Both the position numbers and the translations under genes were made by a program. From Trichomonas vaginalis G3 (Eukaryota > Parabasalia > Trichomonadida > Trichomonadidae): a stretch of 64,000 nucleotides of DNA. The notes under the pieces were generated by a model. It worked only from the letters and a program-made list of their open reading frames with translations. It did no database searches and was not told where the DNA came from. Shown in pieces: positions 21,629-31,333 of the stretch. How positions within the stretch are numbered: position 1 is the first letter of the stretch; each line of letters starts with the position of its first letter. The stretch covers positions 37,339,896-37,403,895 of the forward strand of contig NC_067206.1 in NCBI RefSeq assembly GCF_026262505.1, in the 5' to 3' direction.

Positions 21629-21789
21629 TTTTTATTCCTCTTTGACAACGTCTCTCTTTCCATCATTACTGCATAACCACATTTTCTCAGTTTTAGTGGT
21701 TTGTTATTTTTAGCAAGTTCTCGCATCATTTTTATCGTTTCCTCCCTTGTTATGATTCGTGGTAAATTTTGAGCTTGTGGGGTATCCAT
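21625..21789 (-). CDS. 54-aa hypothetical protein, Maverick B
   Basis: Short ORF starting MDTPQAQNLPRIITREETIK and ending in a basic stretch (LRKCGYAVMMERETLSKRN). The start is preceded by AAATTTTTATTTTTATCATAA, the AT-rich leader usual for B genes. Last gene before the inverted-repeat cassette. No family recognised. Confidence 0.35.
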   Translation of the reverse strand: MDTPQAQNLPRIITREETIKMMRELAKNNKPLKLRKCGYAVMMERETLSKRNKN

Positions 21790-21838
21790 TTATGATAAAA
21801 ATAAAAATTTGTTATCAGTTATTTTATCGTTAATGGTT

Positions 21839-22095
21839 TTAGGTTATTCAATAATTAATTATTTTTGAAGAACTGAAGGTGTCACCACGTCACCATGTGT
21901 CACCAGGTTAATTAACTTCATTAAAAAAGTGTGACAACATGACATTTAGACAACAACACAGGAGGAAGGCATTTATGAATTATTTTTGAAGAACTGAAGG
22001 TGCTACCATGTTACCATGTGCTACCAGGTCAATTAACTTCTCTGAAAAAATGAGACAACATGACATTTTGACAACAACACAGGAGGAAGGCATTT
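21839..22095. repeat. left inverted repeat of the cassette: two 120-bp units
   Basis: Two tandem units each run AATTATTTTTGAAGAACTGA to ACAACAACACAGGAGGAAGG. Unit 1 uses GTCACC three times in its middle, unit 2 uses CTACC/TTACC at the same three places, with the spacer largely unchanged. Confidence 0.8.
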
Positions 22096-22310
22096 TATCG
22101 TAAATGTGTTGTCATGATTTCATCGTAAACTCTATGTCAAACATGAACGTATATGTTTTGTCATGACTTCATCGTAATGAGCGTAAACTCTATGTCAAAC
22201 ATGAACGTAAACTCTATGTCAAGACTTCTTCGTATATGTTTTGTCAAGACTTCTTCATCGTAATGAGTGTAAATGACCCAAAAATAATGTTTACGTTAGC
22301 ATGTTAGATC
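22095..22310. repeat. short tandem motifs around TTTTGTCATGATTTCATCGTAA
   Basis: Irregular repeats of TGTCATGATTTCATCGTAA and ACTCTATGTCAAACATGAAC fill this gap. A second, shorter set lies at 22730-22835. No gene is seen here. Confidence 0.7.
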
Positions 22311-22314
22311 TAAC
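22303..22314. promoter_or_regulatory. variant palindrome GTTAGATCTAAC with CTACC iterons
   Basis: Same position relative to CATGAATTTTCATGAATT as the GGTGAGATCTCACC sites, but palindrome and flanking iterons have changed together (TCTACCC in place of TTCACCC). Confidence 0.5.
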
Positions 22315-22367
22315 CTGATATCTACCCTCATTTCTACCCTCATGAATTTTCATGAATTTATATATTA

Positions 22368-22630
22368 ATGTTTTCGTTAAGCCACTTTGTGCCGTCAGTC
22401 AGTCAGTTTAGGAAAGACTTTAGAAAGTTGTTGGAAAATAAGTCCGGGGAAGAGTATTATAAGGCATTTTGTGAAGAATATAGCAACCACCGGAATTCAG
22501 ACGGTTGTTTTTTTTAACAAAATTCATGCAGGAAATTCTTGAGTTTTGGTTGAAAGAATACGGTCGAGCCACTTTTGGCTCCACCTCAAAACAAGCATTT
22601 TATGAGCTTACTAATGGCGTTATAAAATGA
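22368..22630 (+). CDS. two tiny ORFs (49 and 33 aa) in the cassette
   Basis: ORF 1 (22368-22517) reads MFSLSHFVPSVSQFRKDFRK onward and ends before a T-run. ORF 2 (22526-22630) reads MQEILEFWLKEYGRATFGS. Both look amino-acid-balanced for coding but have no match I know. They may be remnants of one gene. Confidence 0.25.
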
Positions 22631-22708
22631 ATTCAAAGGTATTTACATACATCCTGACCTCGTTCATTTTGTTGCTGAATTCAGCAAAAATAATGTTTAG
22701 GGTAGATG

Positions 22709-22720
22709 GTTAGATCTAAC
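22709..22720. promoter_or_regulatory. variant palindrome GTTAGATCTAAC
   Basis: Preceded by AGGGTAGATG and followed by ACCTTTTCTAACATG, again the changed version of both palindrome and iterons. Confidence 0.45.
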
Positions 22721-23029
22721 ACCTTTTCTAACATGTTTTGTCATGATTTCATCGTAAATGTTTTGTCAAGGTTTCATCGTAAATGCTTTGTTATGATTTC
22801 ATCGTAAATGTTTTGTCATGATGATTTCATCGTAATGAGTGTAAATGACCCAAAAATAATGTTTACGTTAAGTGACTCAAAGAGTCCGGAGACAAAGTCT
22901 CATGTTTTAGGTTATTCAATAATTAATTATTTTTGAAGAACTGAAGGTGCTACCATGTTACCATGTGCTACCAGGTTAATTAACTTCTCTGAAAAAATGA
23001 GACAACATGACATTTTGACAACAGTCCTG

Positions 23030-23777
23030 ACGCATACCAATTTGACACTCTCATTCAAAGCAGAAAAGGAGGACATAAACCATTCCTCATCTTCATTAAT
23101 GTTAACACTCGCAAAGCATATACATATCCAATGAAAAATAAAGGAACTCGTGAAGTGTTAAGAGTTTTACAAAAGTTTGTAGCAGAACATAACCCAAGTA
23201 CTTTAACATCAGACCAGGATTCAGCATACCTCAGCAATGAAATCACAGATTTTCTCATTAAGCATAACATAACTCACTACACTACTGAAGACCATAACCA
23301 TAACATACTCAGCATCATAAACCGCTTCATAAGAACGCTCAGAGATTTAAACCAAGAGCGAGACTTTACCGAAGAAACAATGAAATATTTTCTCGAAGTA
23401 TATAATTCTTCAACACATTCTACAACAGGACATACACCAAATTCAATGACACAACAACAAGAAGAAAAGTATATACAAAAGAAACGAAGCCAAAAACAAA
23501 ATATCAGAAATTCAACACAATTTACCCTCATTCCTGGAACAAAAGTTCGTGTAGTTCTTGACGACAAACCATTGACGAAGCAAAGCGAGGAGTGGTTATT
23601 GAAATACTTGGCTATAACATAAACGATGACACTTATAAAGTAAGATATGAAGGAGGCGTTGAAGATGTTATACCATCTAAGAACTTGAGAGAGTCGAAGC
23701 CAACACATCTGGGACCATTAGAGCGGGAGTACTGGAAAGACAAAAATATGCCAGAAAGAATAAGAAAATTCTTCTAA
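23030..23777 (+). pseudogene. A-type integrase, partial copy in cassette
   Basis: Matches A's integrase from DAYQFDTLIQSRKGG through the core and the chromo-like end (YKVRYEGGVEDVIPSKNLRE). The N-terminal part is absent where the cassette repeat begins. Nucleotide identity to 10250-10800 is very high, so the two copies separated recently. Not expected to work. Confidence 0.8.
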
Positions 23778-23825
23778 ACTTTTTCGTTGGATGTAAATCA
23801 GACAAAAATATATTTTAGGTGAAGA

Positions 23826-23839
23826 GGTGAGATTTCACC
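23826..23839. promoter_or_regulatory. near-palindrome GGTGAGATTTCACC with TCACC iterons
   Basis: Preceded by AGGTGAA and followed by four TTTTTCACC or TTTCTCACC units, the longest iteron run in the window. Confidence 0.5.
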
Positions 23840-24002
23840 TAATTTTTCACCTGTTTTCTCACCTCCTTTCTCACCTGTTTTCTCATCCTCACCACTTAGC
23901 GGCTCAGATTGCTTTTGCTTTCTCGTGAATTTTCATGAATTTCCTTAAGATAGAAAAAATAAAGTTAGTTTTATTTTTATTTTTTATCTTGTATGTAAAG
24001 AT

Positions 24003-24944
24003 ATGATTTCAACAATAGGTTCTACAACACTTCAAACAACTACAGCACCAAACTCGCTAGTCATGAATCCTACGTCAATGTTGGTAGAGATGAAAAGCTT
24101 TATTCCTTCTTCATATACTTTTGAGACAGAAATACAAAGAATTAAGCAAGAACTTTTAACAAGTAATTTAGACTGTAGTGCGAAAGATGAAACAAATGAA
24201 CAGTATCTTTATGACATGCAGGACATTATTGACCATTTACCCAAATTGCCTGAAATTCAGCAGCAAAAACTAACTATTCATGAATTCGATGAAATAGAAG
24301 TGAAACCAACTGATTCAGTAGAAATAAAGAAGTTCATACGTAAAGTAAACTATGAGTTTCTAGGATATCATTGCAACCATAAAGTTATGGACAAAGATTG
24401 CGACATGGTATATAAGAACATCTCTGACATATATAAATCTGGGGAGTTTAAGACATACGACAACTTTGTTTCATTAGTTGCTGAATGTGTATGGCAGATA
24501 AGAGATAAAGATAAAAGATGTAAAATATGGAATGGACAAATAAAACCAACAACTTTTGAGTTAAAGAAAACCATTGACGCCTTAGTTGTTCTAGCAGGTC
24601 AAATTTCAATGTATAACGCAAAAATGAATCCGCAATGTTCAAAATGTAAAGCAGCAATAAGGAAATATAACTACTCCGTCAAAGAGATAGAACGTATGCG
24701 AAACGACTATGCTGACTTAAAGAAAGAAGTAGAGAAACCAGCAGAAGATAAAATGGACATGTTAGCATTTCTGAACAAAAACTATCCAACAGCTGACGAT
24801 TTCCTTCTATCTGACGTCAAGAAGAAGTATAATGAAACTTTCGGCATTGTTAAAACTTTTGACATACTGACAGAAGAAATAGAAGCTACGAAATTGTTTA
24901 GAATTTCAAATATACATCGTACAATTCATGTAAAACGCTTATAA
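24003..24944 (+). CDS. coiled-coil protein with CxxC motif, cassette copy
   Basis: 313 aa, the uninterrupted counterpart of 11400-12360. Thr-rich start (ISTIGSTTLQTTTAPNS); helices to residue 200 with HCNHKVMDKDCDMVYKNISD; then NPQCSKCKAAIRKYNYSV, a possible half zinc site; then a coiled coil (EIERMRNDYADLKKEVEKPA). No catalytic motif. The ATG follows the leader TATCTTGTATGTAAAGAT. It may be an element regulator or assembly factor; function unknown. Confidence 0.65.
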   Translation: MISTIGSTTLQTTTAPNSLVMNPTSMLVEMKSFIPSSYTFETEIQRIKQELLTSNLDCSAKDETNEQYLYDMQDIIDHLPKLPEIQQQKLTIHEFDEIEVKPTDSVEIKKFIRKVNYEFLGYHCNHKVMDKDCDMVYKNISDIYKSGEFKTYDNFVSLVAECVWQIRDKDKRCKIWNGQIKPTTFELKKTIDALVVLAGQISMYNAKMNPQCSKCKAAIRKYNYSVKEIERMRNDYADLKKEVEKPAEDKMDMLAFLNKNYPTADDFLLSDVKKKYNETFGIVKTFDILTEEIEATKLFRISNIHRTIHVKRL

Positions 24945-24977
24945 AATAACTGGGGTGAAAAATTAGGTGAGAAAACT

Positions 24978-24991
24978 GGTGAAATCTCACC
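24978..24991. promoter_or_regulatory. near-palindrome GGTGAAATCTCACC, first of two direct copies
   Basis: The 110-bp block around it (about 24930-25035) is repeated at 25105-25213, so this gap has duplicated itself. Confidence 0.5.
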
Positions 24992-25156
24992 TCTTCACCT
25001 AAAATATATTTTTATTGAATTCAGCAACAAAATTCTGAGTAAAATAATTTTTAGGGCATGTGTCAAACCGTTGAGTTTTCACAAAATTTAAAAAATAACG
25101 TTTACCATGTAAAACACTTATAAAATAACTGGGGTGAAAAATTAGGTGAGAAAACT

Positions 25157-25170
25157 GGTGAAATCTCACC
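25157..25170. promoter_or_regulatory. near-palindrome GGTGAAATCTCACC, second copy
   Basis: Second half of the direct duplication described for 24978. Followed by the AT-rich leader of the KilA-N gene. Confidence 0.5.
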
Positions 25171-25288
25171 TCTTCACCTAAAATATATTTTTATTGAATT
25201 CAGCAACAAAAATAATGAATTTCATTAGTTAGAAAAATAAAGTTAGTTTTTATAAAATATTTTTTTTATCTTGTATGTAAGAACAGTA

Positions 25289-25901
25289 ATGTCAAACATT
25301 GAGTTTGAAACAGTTAGAAAGATTGACAATGACACCAAAGTGGTTAGAATAGGTGATTTAAACGTAAGATACTCAAAGAAATACAACAAATATTCTTTGT
25401 CAGACATTATATCTCCATCTGGAAAGAAAACAAAGGACTGGGTTAGAAATGCTTCAACTCAGAAAATTTTGACAAGAAATCCTGAGCTTATGATATCGGT
25501 AAGATTCTATGGAACTACAGCATATCTCATTGACAAAAGTCTATATACCAATAGTTTTGTTATGGTTAGACCCAGTTGTTGGATATAACTTCATAACTTA
25601 TGGTTCATTCAATACGGAACGTTGCAGTGAAGGCTTACTTTACATCGTTCAGAAACCGAAGGACTTCAATACAAAGAGATATAAGATAGGAAGAACATAT
25701 AATATAACTCAAAGATATGACAGTACAGTCAATAGAGTCAAGGTTGTGTTCGTTAATGATATGAGAGCTGCAGAAACAGAACTACTTGAAAAGTTTGAGA
25801 AAATGTATGGTGCTCCCATGAAAGGTAAAGAAACGTTTGAAGTAGATGAGATAGATAAAGCTATAAAATTATTTGACGAAGTTGCTGAAAAATACATGTA
25901 A
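25289..25901 (+). pseudogene. KilA-N / T5orf172 protein, cassette copy
   Basis: Nearly identical to 12476-13085 with the same two domains (KilA-N helix SLSDIISPSGKKTKDW and T5orf172 segment RYKIGRTYNITQRYD). Start chosen at MSNIEFETV after the shared TATGTAAGAACAGTA leader. The copy looks broken about once, at a different place from the A copy. It is followed by another copy of the AAAATAAAGTTAGTTTT leader and an ORF remnant to about 26137 with an acidic end (EDSFTDDEIPVNDAL). Confidence 0.75.
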
Positions 25902-26154
25902 AGCGTTTATTTTTGGTCTTTTGTGAAAGTCAGAAAATAAAGTTAGTTTTTTATAAAATATTTTTTTTATCCGGAATATAAAGACAGATATGTCAACAAC
26001 ATAGAAGAATAGATGGTAAACAAACATGGTGTTATGTTTTGAAAGAAGAAATGAAAGGATTATATAAACAGGTTGAACCAAACGATAATGAGGATTCATT
26101 TACTGACGATGAAATACCTGTAAATGATGCTTTATAAAGTATGATTTGAATTTA

Positions 26155-26415
26155 TTTTTGCATTAATCCTCCTGTGTTGTTGTCAAAATGTCATGTTGTC
26201 TCATTTTTTCAGAGAAGTTAATTGACCTGGTAGCACATGGTAACATGGTAGCACCTTCAGTTCTTCAAAAATAATTCATAAATGCCTTCCTCCTGTGTTG
26301 TTGTCTAAATGTCATGTTGTCACACTTTTTTAATGAAGTTAATTAACCTGGTGACACATGGTGACGTGGTGACACCTTCAGTTCTTCAAAAATAATTAAT
26401 TATTGAATAACCTAA
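26155..26415. repeat. right inverted repeat of the cassette
   Basis: Inverse copy of 21839-22095, including both the GTCACC-type and the CTACC-type unit in mirrored order. Confidence 0.8.
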
Positions 26416-26584
26416 AAACCATTAACGTAAACATGAGACTTTGTCTCCGGACTCTTTGAGTCACTTAACGTAAACATTATTTCTGCAGTTCATCCATTAC
26501 TTCATTACCTAATTAATTACAGACATAAAATATATTTAGTTCATTCGGTAAGCTTAAACCCTTTGGGTCAAGTCTCAAGTATGT

Positions 26585-27649
26585 TCAATGAACGCGGTAC
26601 CATGCGAATACAGTCACAAATGGTGGCATGTAATCTTTACCCGAGCCTGTTGGATTTGTTGTGAAAGTGTGTGAATGATTTCCTGAGGTTCCACAGAAAA
26701 TACCTGTGCTTGAATCTACTGGGTCAGTTGTGATATCATATCTATTCATTCCCCATCTATCCGAACCCGCTGCAAGATTTATATAACATCTTTTTGTTAT
26801 TGAATGTGAATGATTACCTGTTGTGTTTGTAGTTCCTGTATGAGTGTGCGGTGGAAGGTTTGCTTCTTTAATTTTCTTCGAACCTCCTGTTTGCTTTGAA
26901 TATCTAGCACAGTATAAGAATTTATCTACAATCTGCTTCCACATACCAAAACCTAAAACTGTTGATGGATTTGTTGAGTTCATTGACGTATAAATAGAAC
27001 CAACAGGATATAATGTTTGAAGTATTTCATTTTTCATGCTTGTAATCACATCATTTACTTCCGACTTCTTTGCATAATTTTCATCAACATATGTTTTATC
27101 TGCTTTAAGGTCTAAACATCCTGAAACCCATTCTGTATCGGCTTTAACTTTAAAAGTCTCAAATGTCCATTCATGATACCATTCAACCTTTTCTTTAATT
27201 TCATTATCTTTTTCATCAACATAAACCAAATTTGCCTTCTTATTTAACTCACTATCCACATATTCCTTATCCACCCTCTTCATTATGTCATTTAGGAAAC
27301 CTTCTATGAATTCCTCATTTAAATTAAATCTTCCAATCTTCAAAACTTTAGGAAATGCATTTAATGCGTAATATCTCTGTTCTTCTGGTGGAATTGATGT
27401 TATATCATCCGTTATTCCTTTAATTTTAGAATTCATAAATAAAATTTCTTTTATATTTGATATCACTGCACCACCTTTGCAAACGAATTCGAAATGGTCA
27501 TTTTTCAATACTATCTCCAAATCTCCATATTTCAACCTTTGCGTTTGTTCTGCCGTCTTTGAATTATATGCATATATGGCGTATGTAATGATCTGAGGGA
27601 CCTGGGTGTTTTGTGCCTTAAGTTGTTGTGGTTGCTGTTGTTTAATCAT
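26585..27649 (-). CDS. phage-type tail fibre with collar-like tip, Maverick B
   Basis: 354 aa. The N-terminal 130 residues (Gln-rich start, then LKYGDLEIVLKNDHFEFVCK) have no match in A. A KADKTYVDENYAKKSEV shaft unit and the tip (QTLYPVGSIYTSMN, LGFGMWKQI, LPPHTHTG, GNHSHS, PPFVTVFAWYRV) closely match A's fibre, near 90 per cent in protein and also very close in DNA. It starts 25 bp upstream of B's penton-like gene stop. Likely the attachment protein of B's virion. Frame looks whole. Confidence 0.8.
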   Translation of the reverse strand: MIKQQQPQQLKAQNTQVPQIITYAIYAYNSKTAEQTQRLKYGDLEIVLKNDHFEFVCKGGAVISNIKEILFMNSKIKGITDDITSIPPEEQRYYALNAFPKVLKIGRFNLNEEFIEGFLNDIMKRVDKEYVDSELNKKANLVYVDEKDNEIKEKVEWYHEWTFETFKVKADTEWVSGCLDLKADKTYVDENYAKKSEVNDVITSMKNEILQTLYPVGSIYTSMNSTNPSTVLGFGMWKQIVDKFLYCARYSKQTGGSKKIKEANLPPHTHTGTTNTTGNHSHSITKRCYINLAAGSDRWGMNRYDITTDPVDSSTGIFCGTSGNHSHTFTTNPTGSGKDYMPPFVTVFAWYRVH

Positions 27650-27673
27650 TTATTATGATTTAAAAATAAATAT

Positions 27674-28384
27674 TCAATCTGTTATCTCATCAGCTATTTC
27701 TTCTATTTGAAATTGCCATAATATTTCATTCATGAATTCTAAATCACAATCAAATAGGTCAGTTATTCTAAATTTAATATTTGATAAATCTTTTGAATGA
27801 AGAATAAATGAATTCCCGGATAATTGAAACGGATATGATAAAGAAAATGTGTTTAAGTTGATGGATAAAATGTTTTGTATTGATGGGTAAGAGTTAGGGT
27901 CTAATGTTTGATGTGAAAATCTCATTGGGGTATTAACTTTATCACATTTGATTAAAATGAAATTGGAACCAGTGTCAGAATACAAAACATCCCCAACATC
28001 TTTTTCAAAATTTAATATCCCCAACAATGAACGAAGATGAGGAGTACAAAATTTAATTTTCAGCGGGAATTTAATAAGGTTATTTATTTCATCAAGTTCA
28101 AAAAGTTTATCAGGTTTTGATTTAAAATTTTCTTCATACCATACGATAAATGATTCATTTAAATAACTTAAAATCATGTTAATATCCCATTTCGCTATCA
28201 CATTATTTATATACATATCATACTTTTTTTCAAGGTCATCTTTAATAAATGATATATAATCTGAAGGGTCTAAAAGAATGGGATTAAATTTACCACTCAC
28301 AGAAACGAGAGTAACATTATAAATTCCGCTAACTGTTAAATTTAATTCACAGCTATTATTCGAAATAATATTGATAATTGACAT
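27674..28384 (-). CDS. Maverick B penton-like minor capsid protein candidate
   Basis: 236 aa, beta-rich. It ends LSNIKFRITDLFDCDLEFMN then a hydrophobic strand, the same closing pattern as A's protein at 6249-7023. FPLKIKFCTPHLRSLLGI parallels A's RMSHRVQLLLGAYHMTFPLK. Gene order (fibre next to penton-like) is the same in A and B. Divergent from the gene at 28404 with a 19-bp gap. The penton role is inferred from shape and neighbours. Confidence 0.5.
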   Translation of the reverse strand: MSIINIISNNSCELNLTVSGIYNVTLVSVSGKFNPILLDPSDYISFIKDDLEKKYDMYINNVIAKWDINMILSYLNESFIVWYEENFKSKPDKLFELDEINNLIKFPLKIKFCTPHLRSLLGILNFEKDVGDVLYSDTGSNFILIKCDKVNTPMRFSHQTLDPNSYPSIQNILSINLNTFSLSYPFQLSGNSFILHSKDLSNIKFRITDLFDCDLEFMNEILWQFQIEEIADEITD

Positions 28385-28403
28385 TTTTATTACGATTAAA
28401 AAT

Positions 28404-28883
28404 ATGGTAAAGCGTTATTTTCCAGTGATAAATAAAACTAGAATAAGATTACCTCAAGAATTCATAAATTCAACGAATAAGAAATTCATTCATGTTATAA
28501 ATTTTAGTGTTTTCAGAAAATATGAGTCAATGTCATATTCATCAACAGGTTATATTTCACTTCATTCAAATTTAGTTCAATCAAACCCATATAATGACCA
28601 TTTCATAAGATTTTCAGATGGTATTAAAAATGTAATTGATAGATTAAAATATGAACAGATTGACAATATCGAATTTTTGGAATTTTGGTTTAAATATCCC
28701 GATGGAAAAAAGATTGAAGTTAAAGATAAAGCTGATACTATAACAAAAACAATTACAATGACCGATCCAGATAGTGGGGAACAAAAAGAAATAAAACAAA
28801 CAATAGAAACTGGTGAAAGGTCAATTATTATTGATTATGATTCAAAGGATTATTATTCAATAATGTTAATGCTTGAATATTAA
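28404..28883 (+). CDS. hypothetical protein, Maverick B
   Basis: About 159 aa. I take ATG at 28404 (MVKRYFPVINKTRIRLPQEF) because an earlier in-frame ATG would lie inside the divergent penton-like gene. Beta-rich with repeated Lys/Asp turns (YPDGKKIEVKDKADTITKT, DPDSGEQKEIKQTIETGERS), ending in DYDSKDYYSIMLMLEY. Convergent, with overlapping ends, with the CCG-motif gene. No family recognised; may be a capsid accessory. Confidence 0.55.
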   Translation: MVKRYFPVINKTRIRLPQEFINSTNKKFIHVINFSVFRKYESMSYSSTGYISLHSNLVQSNPYNDHFIRFSDGIKNVIDRLKYEQIDNIEFLEFWFKYPDGKKIEVKDKADTITKTITMTDPDSGEQKEIKQTIETGERSIIIDYDSKDYYSIMLMLEY

Positions 28884-29560
28884 ATAGCCTTAACAAAGAA
28901 TTTTTCAAGTGATATTTTATATTCATCAACTATTTTATTATAAATATCATTATATGTTAAATGAAGTTCAGTTGTTGTTCCGTTCTTTGATATCTTAATT
29001 GTGCTAATATCCTTTATAGGATTTATTTTTGCAACTGTTCCACAGCATGAAACCTCATCATCTATGAAAAATTGAATCTTAACGTCTGAATCTTGAACAT
29101 CACAAAGAATGGCGATAATGTGAATTAATGATTCATAAGGTAAAATAATTAAACCAGATTGATCAATTAAATTTATTATTGAATCATAATTATTAATTAT
29201 TATATCACGGTAAATTTTCATTAATTCTGAATTAATGTCTATTTTATATGGGTTCTCGATGTTTGATGAAAGAGGTGGGGGGTATGTTGGATAAGTGGGA
29301 ATTTCAACGGGTTCTTTACCAGGTTCAGATAAAATGATTGGGTCTCCATTCTCATGGTTTTCTTCATTCTCCTCATTCTTCGGTAAGTCACGAGTTAATA
29401 AATTTGGTTGAGTTGCTGACCTTGTTAATTCAGGGCTAACATTAACTTTAACATTTTGAATAATTCGTGATTTATCATCATTTACGTTATAACCAACCGT
29501 AATCTCTGCTTTTGCGTTAGTGTTCTTTTGATAGTGAAACGTCTTCTCATTTATAATCGA
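28880..29560 (-). pseudogene. Maverick-conserved CCG-motif protein (B copy)
   Basis: The C-terminal 110 codons (MKIYRDIIINNYDSIINLID, then DDEVSCCGTVAKINPIKDIS and NDIYNKIVDEYKISLEKFF) match A's protein at 5370-5984 in layout. Coding signal extends upstream to about 29560 as an Asn/Glu/Pro-rich segment (GKEPVEIPTYPTYPPPLSS), as in A. It looks broken about once at its start. Function unknown. Confidence 0.55.
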
Positions 29561-29583
29561 ATAAAAAAAATATATTTAAACTT

Positions 29584-30482
29584 TTATTTTGCTGGAACTT
29601 TTGAATCTATTATTCCCTGTATTTGTTCATGAAGTTGATTTTTAGCATTTTCATCGAAATTAATAGACCGAATATATTCATTAATTGCATTCTTATAATC
29701 ATCTGATTTCTCAAATTTTCTTTTATCTGATTCCTTAACTAAATCATAAGTTAAACCTCGTTGCTGATATAATGGTTTCTTAATTAAATCTTTGAATGCT
29801 TGAGATAAAGCACCTGATGCAATTCTTGCTACTATAATTGGTTGGAATTGCTGTTTAAGTTCATCTTTAACATTTGCGAAACTGGATCGAATAAAGCAAC
29901 TTTAAAGAATTTCTTAGCTGAAATTTCAGGTCTAATATTTGCATATTGACCATCAAACTGGTTAGAATATCGTGGTAATCCATCCGGTCCCTCTTCAATA
30001 GCATTTAATTCTTCATTGAAATAAGAATATGGATTATGACGGTATGAATTAATTGGACCATTTTCACCTTCTCCAATGTATTGTTTAACAGCTTTTCCAT
30101 TTTCATCAAATTGCATAGGATAACGTTCATTATATGCTTTACGTTTAGGATAATCAGTTATACTTAACTTGTAACCATTTATGACTTTAATATTACCTTG
30201 ACCATCAGTAACGAAAACTTCATTTATACCATCAGGTTTTCCATTTGGACCCGTAATGTCTGTTTCGTGTGCTTCCCAATTTGGACCTTGACGTTTGGCA
30301 TATGCTTGAGCTTCTGGTAATGTTAAAACGTTTCTCATTTGTTTAACATCTTTTTGAAGACCAGCAACAATATGAACTAATTCTTTCATTCCATCGGGAA
30401 CTTGCATAGTTCTATTATATACACCCCTTTTGTTTGTCCCTTGTTTTAATGGAACCTGTAGAAGATTTACCATTTCTGTCAT
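29584..30482 (-). pseudogene. Maverick-conserved DGxGN-motif protein (B copy), broken
   Basis: About 300 codons. The middle carries [20 protein letters not shown] then [20 protein letters not shown], matching A's 4943-5344 protein. The N-terminus has a helix with [20 protein letters not shown]. The C-terminal part is helical (ARIASGALSQAFKDLIKKP) and ends IQGIIDSKVPAK. It looks broken about once. It lies beside the ATPase as in A, but on the same strand. Function unknown. Confidence 0.6.
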
Positions 30483-30522
30483 GTTTAATTATAAATAAAA
30501 AATAAAAATTAATTATAAAAAG

Positions 30523-31309
30523 TTAATCAAATTTAACACTTCCTTTATTTAAATCAACTATTATTTTTCCATGTTCACCTAATTGCTGATATTGTGTGTA
30601 AAGTTCATTAATGCTCATTGGTAAATTCACTTGATAAAGCATAACGTTCAACTGTTGACGACTAAACCCACTGAAAATGAAAAGTGTTGATAGATTTGAT
30701 TTAATGTTTGTGCTTAATGCTTTGAAATATTGAACAGCCATAAAGAATGAACACTGAATGTGTCGACATTGAGTTAATAACTGATTAAAATATGATTTCT
30801 CATTTGTTATTAGTTTTGATTTCACTGCATCATCTAGAAAAATGAGTGAATGCAAAAATTCTCTATCAAAATTTGAAATAGAAAGTGTTTCAAATAATTC
30901 ATCCCGTTGTTTATCAATAATTCTTTATACATTAAAAAGTTTTTTAAATAATCTTCTGCTTCTTCTTGTGATAAATAAATAATTGGAATTTTGATTAAAT
31001 GCTTTAAAGATTCAAATGTATCATCTGAAGGTGAACCTGAACGGTTGATATAAATTAACACGTGTGAATAGGGGAAGTGTTAGCAATAATGATAATTTGT
31101 TTTAATATCGTTAATGTTTTACCTTTATTCTGTTTACCAATTGCTGCAGTGATTGAATTTAAGTAACATTCAGAATATGGAATTTTCATTAATTTTTCCT
31201 TAGATAGAGCATTTCTATTATCACTCAATGCTTCATTAATCATATCATCTACGTATGTATTATATACTCCCGCTAATTCTTCATAAGGGGTGGATGAATT
31301 TAAATCCAT
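30523..31309 (-). pseudogene. Maverick B genome-packaging ATPase, broken
   Basis: The P-loop region is NSITAAIGKQNKGKTLTILK, in the place of A's MGSGKT. Walker B-like HSLIFLDDAVKSK and the following QCSFFMAVQYFKAL strand match A32-type ATPases, and the end FSGFSRQQLNVMLYQVNLPM mirrors A's GFSRYDIELIWKQSGITLPF. It looks broken, with about two breaks. It lies directly downstream of the capsid gene. Confidence 0.75.
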
Positions 31310-31333
31310 TTAATCAAAAATAAATTTATAATT

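Larger units (their letters stand above)
21839..26415. mobile_element. cassette of A-type Maverick genes bounded by inverted repeats, inside B
   Basis: About 260 bp at 21839-22095 recur inverted at 26155-26415. A further direct copy of one unit lies at 22912-23025. Between them are an integrase piece, a coiled-coil gene and a KilA-N/T5orf172 gene in the same order as A's 10.2-13.1 kb, at very high nucleotide identity. The DNA outside is B type. It looks like a block moved or copied from an A-family Maverick. No target duplication was found, so recombination is as likely as transposition. Confidence 0.6.
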
